64,000 nucleotides of DNA. Origin: Rheinheimera lutimaris. GTDB lineage: Bacteria > Pseudomonadota > Gammaproteobacteria > Enterobacterales > Alteromonadaceae. Shown piece after piece: positions 28,826 through 36,961 of this stretch (position 1 is the first letter of the stretch; each line of letters begins with the position of its first letter). The stretch spans positions 27,534 to 91,533 of the forward strand of contig NZ_JABSOD010000013.1 of the NCBI RefSeq assembly GCF_013283795.1, read 5' to 3'. Made by a program: the position numbers and the translations under genes. Below the pieces are notes generated by a model that had not been told where the DNA came from, did not search any database, and worked only from the letters and a program-made list of their open reading frames with translations.

Positions 28826-29272
28826 GTGGATATTGCGACCATCTGGATAATCATTGGCATAGTGCTGATTTTATCTGAGCTGCTGGCTACCAGTATTGTG
28901 GCGGTGTTTCTCGGCATCGCCGCCATTATTGTCGGGTTATTGCTGCACTTTGGTGTAATTGAAAGTTACAGCATGCAGTATTTGCTGTTTGGCGCACTGT
29001 CACTGGTATTACTGTTCAGCGCCCGCGGTCGTTTTAAGCGCTGGTTTGTCGGGTATACCGCCGACAGCAACGAACAACCTTCTGGCTTTGCCGAAGATAT
29101 TGGCTGTCGCGTTACGGTACACAGCGATTTTGTTCAGGGCGCCGGCCGCGTAGTGCTAAACGGTGTACAGTGGGATGCCGAGTCAAATGATGACTTAAAA
29201 GCCGGTGATGTCGCCTGGGTGGTGGCCAATCACGGTATTAAACTGGTGGTATCTGCCACCAAACCAAACTGA
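28826..29272 (+). CDS. NfeD family membrane protein
   Basis: 148 residues. Membrane helices lie at about 3-45 and 50-68, followed by a small OB-fold (about 85-145) typical of short NfeD proteins (NfeD1b, YbbK class). It starts at GTG 28826 with CGGAG upstream. Such proteins partner with an SPFH protein in membrane microdomains, and the SPFH gene follows 40 bp downstream. Confidence 0.88.
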   Translation: MDIATIWIIIGIVLILSELLATSIVAVFLGIAAIIVGLLLHFGVIESYSMQYLLFGALSLVLLFSARGRFKRWFVGYTADSNEQPSGFAEDIGCRVTVHSDFVQGAGRVVLNGVQWDAESNDDLKAGDVAWVVANHGIKLVVSATKPN

Positions 29273-29312
29273 TTTTTTATAACGCTTACCATCTGTTTAA
29301 GGAGTAAATCTG

Positions 29313-30248
29313 GTGGAAACCATCGATATCAACACTATTTTAATGGCCGGCTTTGCCATCGCCGTTGTTATTACCATTGTAAAAACCGCGCGCGTGGTAC
29401 CGCAGAAAAGTAATTTCGTCATAGAGCGTTTAGGTAAATACTCACGCACGCTGGATTCCGGCTTTCATATCCTGATCCCGTTTATCGATAAAGTGGCCTA
29501 TACCCACAGTTTAAAAGAAGAAGTGATCGACGTAGAGCGGCAAACCTGTGTTACCCGCGACAATATCCAGGTAGGCATTAACGGCGTGCTGTATTTGCAG
29601 GTGGTAGACCCGCACAAAGCCAGTTATGGTATTAACGATTACCGCTATGCGGCATCGCAGCTGGCACAAACCACTATGCGTTCGGTTATCGGCCAAACCG
29701 ACCTGGATAAAACCTTTGAAGAGCGCGCCAAAATTAACGAAGAAGTGGTAAAAGCGCTGGACGAAGCGGCCTCGCCGTGGGGCATTAAGGTGCTGCGCTA
29801 TGAGATCTCTGATATTGAACTGCCGTTAAGCATTAAAGATGCGTTAGAGCAACAAATGCGCGCCGAGCGTGAACGCCGCGCCGCTATTGCCAAGTCTGAA
29901 GGTGAGCGCCAAGCGATGATTAACGTGTCAGAGGGCCAGAAGCAGGAGGTCATTAACCTGTCTGAAGGTGACAAGATGCGCCAGATTAACGAGGCCGAAG
30001 GCCGCGCCCGCGAAATCGAGCTTATCGCCGTTGCCACCGCCGAAGGTATCCGCCAAATTGCTGAAGCCATTAACATGCCGGGCGGTTCAGAAGCCGTAAG
30101 CCTGCGCGTAGCCGAGCAATACGTTAAAGAATTCGGTAACCTGGCCAAGGTTAACAACACCATGATAGTACCGGCCGAACTGGCCAATATCGGCGGTGCG
30201 GTTGCCGGTTTAACCGAAATCTTAAAAATCGCCCAGCCGAAGAAGTAA
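29313..30248 (+). CDS. SPFH/band-7 protein, QmcA/paraslipin type
   Basis: 311 residues. One N-terminal membrane helix (about 8-28) is followed by the SPFH domain (VVPQKSNFVIERLGKYSRTL from about 28) and a long alanine/glutamate-rich coiled coil (about 195-255). It resembles E. coli QmcA (YbbK/YbbL partner). It forms oligomeric membrane scaffolds thought to regulate proteases such as FtsH. The start is GTG with AAGGAG upstream. It is the second gene of the nfeD-SPFH unit and ends at a strong hairpin terminator. Confidence 0.9.
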   Translation: METIDINTILMAGFAIAVVITIVKTARVVPQKSNFVIERLGKYSRTLDSGFHILIPFIDKVAYTHSLKEEVIDVERQTCVTRDNIQVGINGVLYLQVVDPHKASYGINDYRYAASQLAQTTMRSVIGQTDLDKTFEERAKINEEVVKALDEAASPWGIKVLRYEISDIELPLSIKDALEQQMRAERERRAAIAKSEGERQAMINVSEGQKQEVINLSEGDKMRQINEAEGRAREIELIAVATAEGIRQIAEAINMPGGSEAVSLRVAEQYVKEFGNLAKVNNTMIVPAELANIGGAVAGLTEILKIAQPKK

Positions 30249-30280
30249 AACGGTAGATCCGGCTAACAACAAAAACACAC

Positions 30281-30312
30281 AGAAAAGCCTATGTTCAAGC
30301 ATAGGCTTTTCT
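30281..30312. terminator. Terminator after the SPFH gene
   Basis: A perfect 13-bp stem (AGAAAAGCCTATG at 30281-30293 with its complement at 30300-30312) has a six-base loop. The T-rich right arm is followed by TTATAT. It sits 33 bases after the stop and could work in both directions. Confidence 0.88.
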
Positions 30313-30351
30313 TTATATCTGCGTTAAGTGCATAAGGACGTCTGTGCCGTG

Positions 30352-30891
30352 ATGGAAGCAAAAATATTTGAGCGTAAACAGGTTAGTGCAGCCGTAGTCA
30401 GCTCAAGATTATATAATCTTATTATTGGCGCTGTGCTGTGTTGGGGCTTCTGGGTTAACTGGATGATGGTATCGACTATTCCGGTGGCGTCTATTCAGTC
30501 CATTTCACCGTGGATATTTTTCCTCGGGTATTTCGCCAGCTGTTTCTTGGGTGTGTATTTATTCACCAAATCTGACAGCCCGCTGGTAAGCTTTATTGGT
30601 TACAACTTTGTTGTTGTTCCATTTGGTTTGATTATCAATATTGCCGTATCGCGCTACGACCCAGACTTGGTAGTGGAAGCTATAAAAATAACCGGTGTAG
30701 TAACAGGCATAACGATGGTGCTCGGTGCGCTGTTTCCCAAGTTTTTCGCCAGAATATCAGGCGCATTGACCATTTCATTGCTGATTGTTATCGATCTGGC
30801 GACAAGCAGCGAGCTAACGCTGCGGTTTCGCGCTACCACACCAATAACCCCAGCTTCTGGCAAGTTTATATTTAAGCAAACCCGGCTTTGA
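30352..30891 (+). pseudogene. Truncated Bax-inhibitor-1-like membrane protein
   Basis: The open frame codes for 179 residues from ATG 30352 (GTG 30328 is an alternative). Six hydrophobic segments run to about residue 150 (ITMVLGALFPKFFARISGAL), as in Bax1-I/YccA-like proteins. The family normally continues with another helix, a conserved IGYDW-type motif and a cytoplasmic tail. Here the frame instead runs into an unrelated polar tail (residues about 149-179) read out of frame from other debris. The junction is near 30795. Probably non-functional, but a folded truncated product cannot be excluded. Confidence 0.6.
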
Positions 30892-31259
30892 TGCCGGCAG
30901 CGAGCCACTCAGTTGGAACCAGCTGCAGCTGATTTACCAACAAAGTGATGTGCCTGCCGACGCCGGTTGCTACACGCCGCAGGTGCCATTACCAACCGTT
31001 CGTAGCGGCCCGGCGGTACTGTATACCCCGGCCGAAGTCGGCGGCTATGCGCAGCTGCGGTTGTTTGACGCTTCAGGCCAGGAGCTGATAGACCAAAGCC
31101 GGCAGATCACTGCCAACAATATTGCCAACGCACTGTGGGCGACAGAATTGGCGGCGCAGATAAATACGCAATACAGCAACCTGCTACAAATTGGGCTGTT
31201 AAACGGCGATAACGTGGAATTTAGCAGCGATATAGCCGCCAACCGCGCCTATTGTACAA
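30798..31259 (+). pseudogene. Remnant of an unrecognised gene
   Basis: Protein-like sequence can be followed in two frames. At 30801-30872 it reads as a polar segment ending NNPSFWQVYI before a stop. From 30872 it continues in another frame through SKPGFDAGSEPLSWNQLQL, QVPLPTVRSGPAVLYTPAEV and QITANNIANALWATELAAQ to about 31259. There is no credible start, and the right end runs into the terminator of the next gene. I do not recognise the family. Together with the truncated gene on its left this looks like a deletion that joined parts of two genes. Confidence 0.5.
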
Positions 31260-31260
31260 G

Positions 31261-31292
31261 AAAAACCACATGCCATGGCTGGCCTGTGGTTT
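31261..31292 (-). terminator. Probable terminator of the serine hydrolase gene
   Basis: On the minus strand AAACCACA pairs with TGTGGTTT (31285-31292 and 31263-31270) around a 14-base loop, followed by Ts. It starts 31 bases after the hydrolase stop. Confidence 0.6.
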
Positions 31293-31322
31293 GTAATCAA
31301 TCAGATCGTGCAATGCTTATTA

Positions 31323-32615
31323 TTAGTCTGACGGCTGTAGCGTTAACGTCTGCTGTTGCCGCGCCAGCAAAAATGCCCGCACCAACTCAGTTGACACTTT
31401 ACCAAAGTCCCAAAAATGCTCAGTTGTAGTATTAATATTAGCTGCTACAACCATGTTGAACTCCGGTATTACCATCAACCAGCTTTGCGCACCTCTGGAA
31501 ACACCGCCATGATTGGCAGTAAACAGCACACCCAGCGGCTGTGCAAAATCATAATCTCTAACCCGCCAGCCAATAGCGTATTGCTGCTCATTCACCTCGC
31601 CATTGTTCAGCTGTTGCGGCGTCCAGAATTGTTGCCTGATAGCAGGTGCAACAAAATCATCACGCAGAAAGCCAAGGCCCAGTTTAACTAAATCTGTAGA
31701 GGTAGAAATAAAGCCACCGGCTGCCAGTCGATGGCTTAAATCGACATCGCGCCATACCCTGACAACCGGCTTCGATTCATCTTTACGCCAGTAAAAACGT
31801 GCCAGCTGTGCAGTATCTTGTGCTGTAGCGCCAATTTCCGGCTCAATAGCGGTGTCGGTCATCCCCAATGGCGCGAACACCTGCGTTTGCATTAGTTGCG
31901 CATAACGGGTTTTACCTGCTTCCTGCATTACAGCACTAAGCAAAACCGTACCCAGACTGGAGTAACTAAACTGTTCGCCCGGCAAAAACAACATTTTACT
32001 GTCATCAAATACGGCAAGTGCTGCGCCAACATCCTGGTAGCGTGTGGTTAATGCTATGGTTTTATATAGCCCCCGCCAATCGGTGTTTTCATCGTAGTGC
32101 GGTATACCCGCCATATGCGAAGCCAATTGCCGCGGTGTAATATTGCGCCAAGCCGGGTTGCGCTCACTCAGTTTGTAGCGTTGCAGCGGGGTATCCAGTT
32201 CAATATTGCCTTGCTGCACCATGCGGGCCAGCAAGGTTGATGTCAGCGCCTTGGATGTGCTGCCAATTCTGAACTGTGTTTGCGGGCTTATTGGCTTCTT
32301 TGCAGCGATATCGGCCCAGCCGGCAACACCTTGCCACACCAACTTACCCTCTATCGCTACCGCTGCAGAGATACCCGGGCTGTTAATAGCCCGGCGATGC
32401 GTTTTTAACTGCTGCATCGCCGTATCTGCAGCTTCACGGTAGTTGTTGTCCAACACCCGACTGAGCTCTGGCACCGGTTCAGCAATGCTAACAAAGCCCC
32501 AAAAAGGCATTGGCAAGCCCCCCTTGTGGCTAAAGAACTGATACACCGGTTGTAAAAAGGCATAAGCACCAGCCAGCAATAATAGCATTAGCGCCACGAT
32601 AATTTTTTTCCGCAT
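31323..32615 (-). CDS. Serine hydrolase of the beta-lactamase (class C/PBP4*-like) family
   Basis: 430 residues. An N-terminal anchor lies at about 4-25. The catalytic S119-T-S-K122 motif is in FRIGSTSKAL, Y218-S-S serves as the second motif, and HGG appears near residue 390 (FTANHGGVSRGAQSW). It belongs to the broad group of membrane-anchored class C-like esterases and peptidases. A role in antibiotic resistance is not implied; the substrate is unknown. The membrane-anchored AraC regulator just upstream on the same strand (97 bp) may control it. Confidence 0.85.
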   Translation of the reverse strand: MRKKIIVALMLLLLAGAYAFLQPVYQFFSHKGGLPMPFWGFVSIAEPVPELSRVLDNNYREAADTAMQQLKTHRRAINSPGISAAVAIEGKLVWQGVAGWADIAAKKPISPQTQFRIGSTSKALTSTLLARMVQQGNIELDTPLQRYKLSERNPAWRNITPRQLASHMAGIPHYDENTDWRGLYKTIALTTRYQDVGAALAVFDDSKMLFLPGEQFSYSSLGTVLLSAVMQEAGKTRYAQLMQTQVFAPLGMTDTAIEPEIGATAQDTAQLARFYWRKDESKPVVRVWRDVDLSHRLAAGGFISTSTDLVKLGLGFLRDDFVAPAIRQQFWTPQQLNNGEVNEQQYAIGWRVRDYDFAQPLGVLFTANHGGVSRGAQSWLMVIPEFNMVVAANINTTTEHFWDFGKVSTELVRAFLLARQQQTLTLQPSD

Positions 32616-32711
32616 TTACAGCTTTCCTTAAAGTAGTGAAATAGAGCTGCTGCAAAATAGAACTAAGGCGGCGACCTGTCTTATCGAAACTGAAAAAAGT
32701 CTGATCGATTG

Positions 32712-33752
32712 TTAAAATTGAGCGCGATATTGGCTTGGTGTCATACCCACGCTCTGCTTAAAGGCACGATTAAAGGGTGCAATAGAATTAAAACCAGCCT
32801 CAAGCGCCAATGTCAGTACTGGCTTATCATTGTCTTTGGCATCTGCCAATCTGGCGCAAACTGCAGGTATACGATAACTGTTAACAAACTGCGAGAAGTT
32901 ATCAAAACCTAATTCGACATTAATCAACTGCCGCAACTGATATACCGGCATGCCAAGCTCTGCTGCCAACTGACTAATGCTCAGGCCGTTAATTGCATAC
33001 AAACCGGCGGCCATTTTGTTTTTTAGCAACCTAACTGCGGCATTGTCGCTGTGCAGTTCAGCAGCATCAATGTACCAAGCGGGTTCTGCCACATCAGCTT
33101 GCTGCTCAATGCGAAAGCCGGCTAAACGATAAACTGCAATCAGTGATGTAGTCGCAAAAATAAGCCCGGCATTAATGCTGCTGAACAGCCCATGATCTTT
33201 TATGGCCAATGGGGAAAATTCCAGCAGCGTCAACACGGCCATATAAGCGCCGCCAGCCGCAATAATGCCGATTCTGAGCCGGCGTCGACGTTCAACTAAG
33301 TCATCGCTCAGGCCGGTGAAGGCATCGATAACGACAAAAGCCAGCACCAATAGCAGCACTGCGTGATGGATATCATGAAACCAGCCTTTGCCTTGCAGCA
33401 GCAAAAAGAAGTAACACAGCCATACCAGCCAAAGGCTAAGCATAACTTTTAACCAACCAGACAGCTGTGACAATAAACTTTGGTTATGCACTGCATGCCA
33501 GTACACCGCCAACAGCGCATAGGCCGTAAGGTCAGTAAAGAACAACAGCGGCGGCCTTAACCAACCATAATGGACATCATCAACAGGCGCCGTAAGCAAT
33601 ATATAGGCAATGCAACATAACAGCAGCACACTCATGGCGGCCTTGGTAACTATCACCTTACTGCGCCAGAGCAACAGCATTAGCAAGATCAGTTGCCCGA
33701 CAGCCGCAAAACGAAAAAACAGGTCTAACATCTGAACGTCAGTGAGTAGCAT
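32712..33752 (-). CDS. AraC-family regulator with N-terminal membrane domain
   Basis: 346 residues. About six hydrophobic helices occupy 10-225, followed by a C-terminal AraC/XylS DNA-binding domain (about 245-346). The second helix-turn-helix is LALEAGFNSIAPFNRAFKQS, and the end GMTPSQYR is typical. Regulators of this layout sense from the membrane; the ligand is unknown. It is followed by the serine hydrolase gene, its most likely target. Confidence 0.85.
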   Translation of the reverse strand: MLLTDVQMLDLFFRFAAVGQLILLMLLLWRSKVIVTKAAMSVLLLCCIAYILLTAPVDDVHYGWLRPPLLFFTDLTAYALLAVYWHAVHNQSLLSQLSGWLKVMLSLWLVWLCYFFLLLQGKGWFHDIHHAVLLLVLAFVVIDAFTGLSDDLVERRRRLRIGIIAAGGAYMAVLTLLEFSPLAIKDHGLFSSINAGLIFATTSLIAVYRLAGFRIEQQADVAEPAWYIDAAELHSDNAAVRLLKNKMAAGLYAINGLSISQLAAELGMPVYQLRQLINVELGFDNFSQFVNSYRIPAVCARLADAKDNDKPVLTLALEAGFNSIAPFNRAFKQSVGMTPSQYRAQF

Positions 33753-33859
33753 CTGGCTGGTATCTTCCTTGTAATAACTAAAGCAATGCCAAAAAGGTAA
33801 CCAAGGGCACTATAGCAAACAACACAGGCCGTGACTGCGGCTTGTGTTTTCAAAAATAA

Positions 33860-35290
33860 TCAGCGCAGTAATGCTTCAAGCACTTGTTGCTTTAGTGCCT
33901 CTGCCGCGTCGCGGCCGGTAATGCCTTCGGCCAGTAGTAAGGTTTTGCCGTCGGCTTTGGCTTGCAGGCAGTAATACTCGGTGCGCTGGTTTTCGCTGTT
34001 GGTAGATACCATGGTTTGTTTAATCTGCAGCTGCTCCGCATTACTCAGGGCAGCCTGGCGCTGATACAACGTAATGCCAAACATAGCGCGCTGCATCTGC
34101 ACGGTACCCGGTGCGATACCGGCTTTAAGACCGCGGCCAAGCCAGAACAGGCCGTAGCATAAAATCAGCAAGCCTATAGGCGTAAACGTTAGCGCCATTA
34201 GCCAGAGCATGCCGCCCTGACGCATGGCTTCAAAGCTGAGAAACACACCGGAGCCGGTGAAAATAGCCCCGAATAACATTAACACCAGTGCAGTACCAGT
34301 ATGGCGGCCGGCTTTGCTGACCAACCGCAAGCTATCACCTTGCACCTGTTGCAGGATCTGGCTGGCGGCAGCATCAAAGGCGGCAACCTGGCGCTGCTGT
34401 TGCTGCAACGCCACTTCGCTGGCATGCGGCTGCCAAACACAACGTGCTGTACCGCTGATCACCGGCAGTGTCCATTGCCGGCTAAATTTAAGCCGCTCAC
34501 TGCCCTGCTGTAACTCACCGTTGCAGCTTAACTGCCACTCTATGCGACCTTTATAACGCGCATCTTTGCCGCTGGCCGGTAACTCCGCCGGCACATCCAA
34601 CACCAGCCAGTGTTTACCGTCGACGCTGCGCGACACCACAGCCTGACTGTGCCATAGCGGCTGGCGATGGGTGGTGCGATCTTTACCGCTGCCACTTTGG
34701 TACACATGCAAACAGCTCAGCTCTGCCTGCGGCATCTGCGCAAAGCGGCCATGTTGCAACGTAAAATAGCCTCCGACCTGACCACCGGCATTGCCGGGAA
34801 ATGGCTCAGCGAAGAACGGTGTTTTACCGATTTTTTGCCAGTGCTGCATCGTGCGGCGGCCTTGCCATATCAGTAGAGCTCCCACCAGCGGAAACAGCAG
34901 CACCAGCAATACCACATAATTGCCCTTGGGCAACTCGTCACTCAGTGCCAAATAACTAATAGGTACACCGAAGCCCAAAAATACTACGCCCATGCCGAGC
35001 ATGACCTGATAGCCAGTCTTATTATTGCTGGCGATGCCAGCTGCAGGGGCCTGGCCTTGCAACATTGCCTGCTCTGCCAGCGTTTGGTTTTGGCCATGCA
35101 ACAACAGAAACATCATCAAACCGGATATACCGCAAAACATGCCGGCGAACACCAGACCCGCACCAATCTGACCAGCGCTGAAAAAATCGAAACCACCAGC
35201 AATACCGACCAGCATAAACAGACTAAGGACACCCAATGCGAACCAGGGCCGCCCCGACGTTTTACTGCCGGTATTATGTTGTTTTTGCAT
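33860..35290 (-). CDS. Unrecognised multi-pass membrane protein, DUF3592-like
   Basis: 476 residues. Hydrophobic segments lie at about 17-37, 43-63, 92-113, 124-143, 332-355 and 360-385. Between the second and third pair is a soluble beta-rich region of about 185 residues with LSCLHVYQSGSGK and KGRIEWQLSC, resembling DUF3592 modules. A cytoplasmic C-terminal tail follows. I cannot assign a function. It is transcribed alone. Confidence 0.55.
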   Translation of the reverse strand: MQKQHNTGSKTSGRPWFALGVLSLFMLVGIAGGFDFFSAGQIGAGLVFAGMFCGISGLMMFLLLHGQNQTLAEQAMLQGQAPAAGIASNNKTGYQVMLGMGVVFLGFGVPISYLALSDELPKGNYVVLLVLLFPLVGALLIWQGRRTMQHWQKIGKTPFFAEPFPGNAGGQVGGYFTLQHGRFAQMPQAELSCLHVYQSGSGKDRTTHRQPLWHSQAVVSRSVDGKHWLVLDVPAELPASGKDARYKGRIEWQLSCNGELQQGSERLKFSRQWTLPVISGTARCVWQPHASEVALQQQQRQVAAFDAAASQILQQVQGDSLRLVSKAGRHTGTALVLMLFGAIFTGSGVFLSFEAMRQGGMLWLMALTFTPIGLLILCYGLFWLGRGLKAGIAPGTVQMQRAMFGITLYQRQAALSNAEQLQIKQTMVSTNSENQRTEYYCLQAKADGKTLLLAEGITGRDAAEALKQQVLEALLR

Positions 35291-35405
35291 CCGTTACCTC
35301 CAGGCTTGCAAATCATAAGCGCTTGATGAAAACTCAATGTATCGTTTTACATTAAGCAGCAGTCATCGGCAATTCAAGCGGGCAAAAACACAGCCCAACA
35401 AATCG

Positions 35406-35442
35406 GCATAAATATGCTTTAAAAGTGGATATAAAACCACTT
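35406..35442. promoter_or_regulatory. Candidate ArgR box and adjacent inverted repeat upstream of argA
   Basis: GCATAAATATGC (35406-35417) fits the core of ARG boxes (TGMAT-N4-ATKCA) except at its outermost bases. Six bases further, AAGTGG (35423-35428) and CCACTT (35437-35442) form an inverted repeat. Both lie 110-146 bases before the argA start, where arginine repression of the first pathway step would be expected. Confidence 0.4.
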
Positions 35443-35551
35443 ATCACCTAAAATGCCGGCTTTGCCGCAGCTCAACTTGGCATTTTGTCATACAGCTGCC
35501 ATCTTTATGTCCTATACAGCTATAGTCTTATCAAAAGGAAGCCCAACGCCC

Positions 35552-36871
35552 GTGCGCACTACTGAACTTGTTTCCGGTTTTCGTCAGTCTGCCCCCTATG
35601 TAAATGCACATCGCGGCAAAACCTTTGTGGTGATGCTCGGTGGTGAGGCCATTATGCAAAGCGGCTTTCGCAGCATTATTAATGATGTGGCCCTGTTAAA
35701 CAGCTTAGGTATTAAAGTGGTACTGGTGTATGGCGCGCGGCCACAAATCAACGCCGCCTTGCAACAAGCCGGGCTTGAACCGGCTTACCACAACCGGGTG
35801 CGGGTAACAGATGATGATTCATTCAAACTGATTAAACAGGTTGCCGGTGCGCTGCAACTGGATATTACCGCGCGCTTATCGATGAGCTTAAGTAATACGC
35901 CGATGCAGGGCGCACAAATTAACGTGGTTAGCGGTAACTTCGTTATTGCCCAACCACTGGGCGTGGACGAAGGCATAGATTACCACCACAGCGGCCGTGT
36001 CCGGCGCATTGATGCCGCCGGTATCCGCCGCCAGTTGGATAATAACGGCATAGTGTTGATGGGGCCAATTGCCGCCTCAGTAACGGGTGAAAGTTTTAAC
36101 TTAACTGCCGAGGATATTGCTACTCAGGTAGCGATAAAACTTAAAGCCGACAAAATGATTGGCTTTAGCGAAATAGGCGGTATTGTTGGTGCCGATGGCG
36201 AAATTACCGCAGAGCTGATGCCCAATGCTGCAGAGCAAATTATGCTGCGGATGGAACAGCAACCCGAAGCCTGCCCGGGTACGCTGGCGTTTTTACATGC
36301 TGCTATTACCGCCTGCCGTGCCGGCGTGCCACGTTGCCACTTAGTCAGCTACGACGAAGACGGCGCCCTGCTGCAGGAACTGTTCTCGCGCGATGGTATC
36401 GGTACTCAAATTGTTACCGAATCGGCAGAAAAGCTGCGTCAGGCGACTATTTCTGACATTGGCGGTATTTTAGATTTGATCCGACCGCTGGAACAGCAAG
36501 GCTTATTAGTACGCCGTTCGCGTGAACAACTGGAAATGGAAATTAACCAGTTCAGCTTAATTGAGCGCGACGGCCTGGTTATCGGCTGTGCCGCACTGTA
36601 TCCGTTTCCGGAAGATAACGTCGGTGAATTTGCCTGTTTAGCCGTGCACCCGGATTATCGCGATGCCGACCGCGGCAGCATTTTACTTAAAGCTGTTATT
36701 CAGCAAGCGCGGCAGCAGAAATACAGCAAACTGTTTGCTTTAACCACACGCAGCATTCACTGGTTTTTAGAGCATGGCTTTGAGCTGCTGACGGTAGATG
36801 ATTTACCGGCACAGAAAAAGCAGTTATACAACTATCAACGCCGGTCAAAAATCCTCGCTATTACGTTGTAA
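35552..36871 (+). CDS. argA: Amino-acid N-acetyltransferase ArgA
   Basis: 439 residues from GTG 35552; E. coli ArgA starts at the matching residue (RKTELVEGFR), and an AAGGAA ribosome-binding site lies upstream. An amino-acid-kinase-like domain comes first (about 20-275, [22 protein letters not shown]). A GNAT domain follows (about 290-439). It makes N-acetylglutamate, the first step of arginine synthesis, and carries arginine feedback inhibition. An in-frame TTG at 35453 is rejected as start. Confidence 0.93.
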   Translation: MRTTELVSGFRQSAPYVNAHRGKTFVVMLGGEAIMQSGFRSIINDVALLNSLGIKVVLVYGARPQINAALQQAGLEPAYHNRVRVTDDDSFKLIKQVAGALQLDITARLSMSLSNTPMQGAQINVVSGNFVIAQPLGVDEGIDYHHSGRVRRIDAAGIRRQLDNNGIVLMGPIAASVTGESFNLTAEDIATQVAIKLKADKMIGFSEIGGIVGADGEITAELMPNAAEQIMLRMEQQPEACPGTLAFLHAAITACRAGVPRCHLVSYDEDGALLQELFSRDGIGTQIVTESAEKLRQATISDIGGILDLIRPLEQQGLLVRRSREQLEMEINQFSLIERDGLVIGCAALYPFPEDNVGEFACLAVHPDYRDADRGSILLKAVIQQARQQKYSKLFALTTRSIHWFLEHGFELLTVDDLPAQKKQLYNYQRRSKILAITL

Positions 36872-36961
36872 TACCGGGCGGGGCGAGTTCAACGCTAAAA
36901 TTTTCTGCCGGCCGCTGCCAACTGACTACACTAAAGTTATTGGCCGCTGGCGGAGGATCTT

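Noticed and set aside
30950-31429. 159-residue plus-strand protein starting at GTG 30950
   Set aside because: The coding signal begins upstream of this start and ends before the hydrolase terminator; it is treated as part of a gene remnant.
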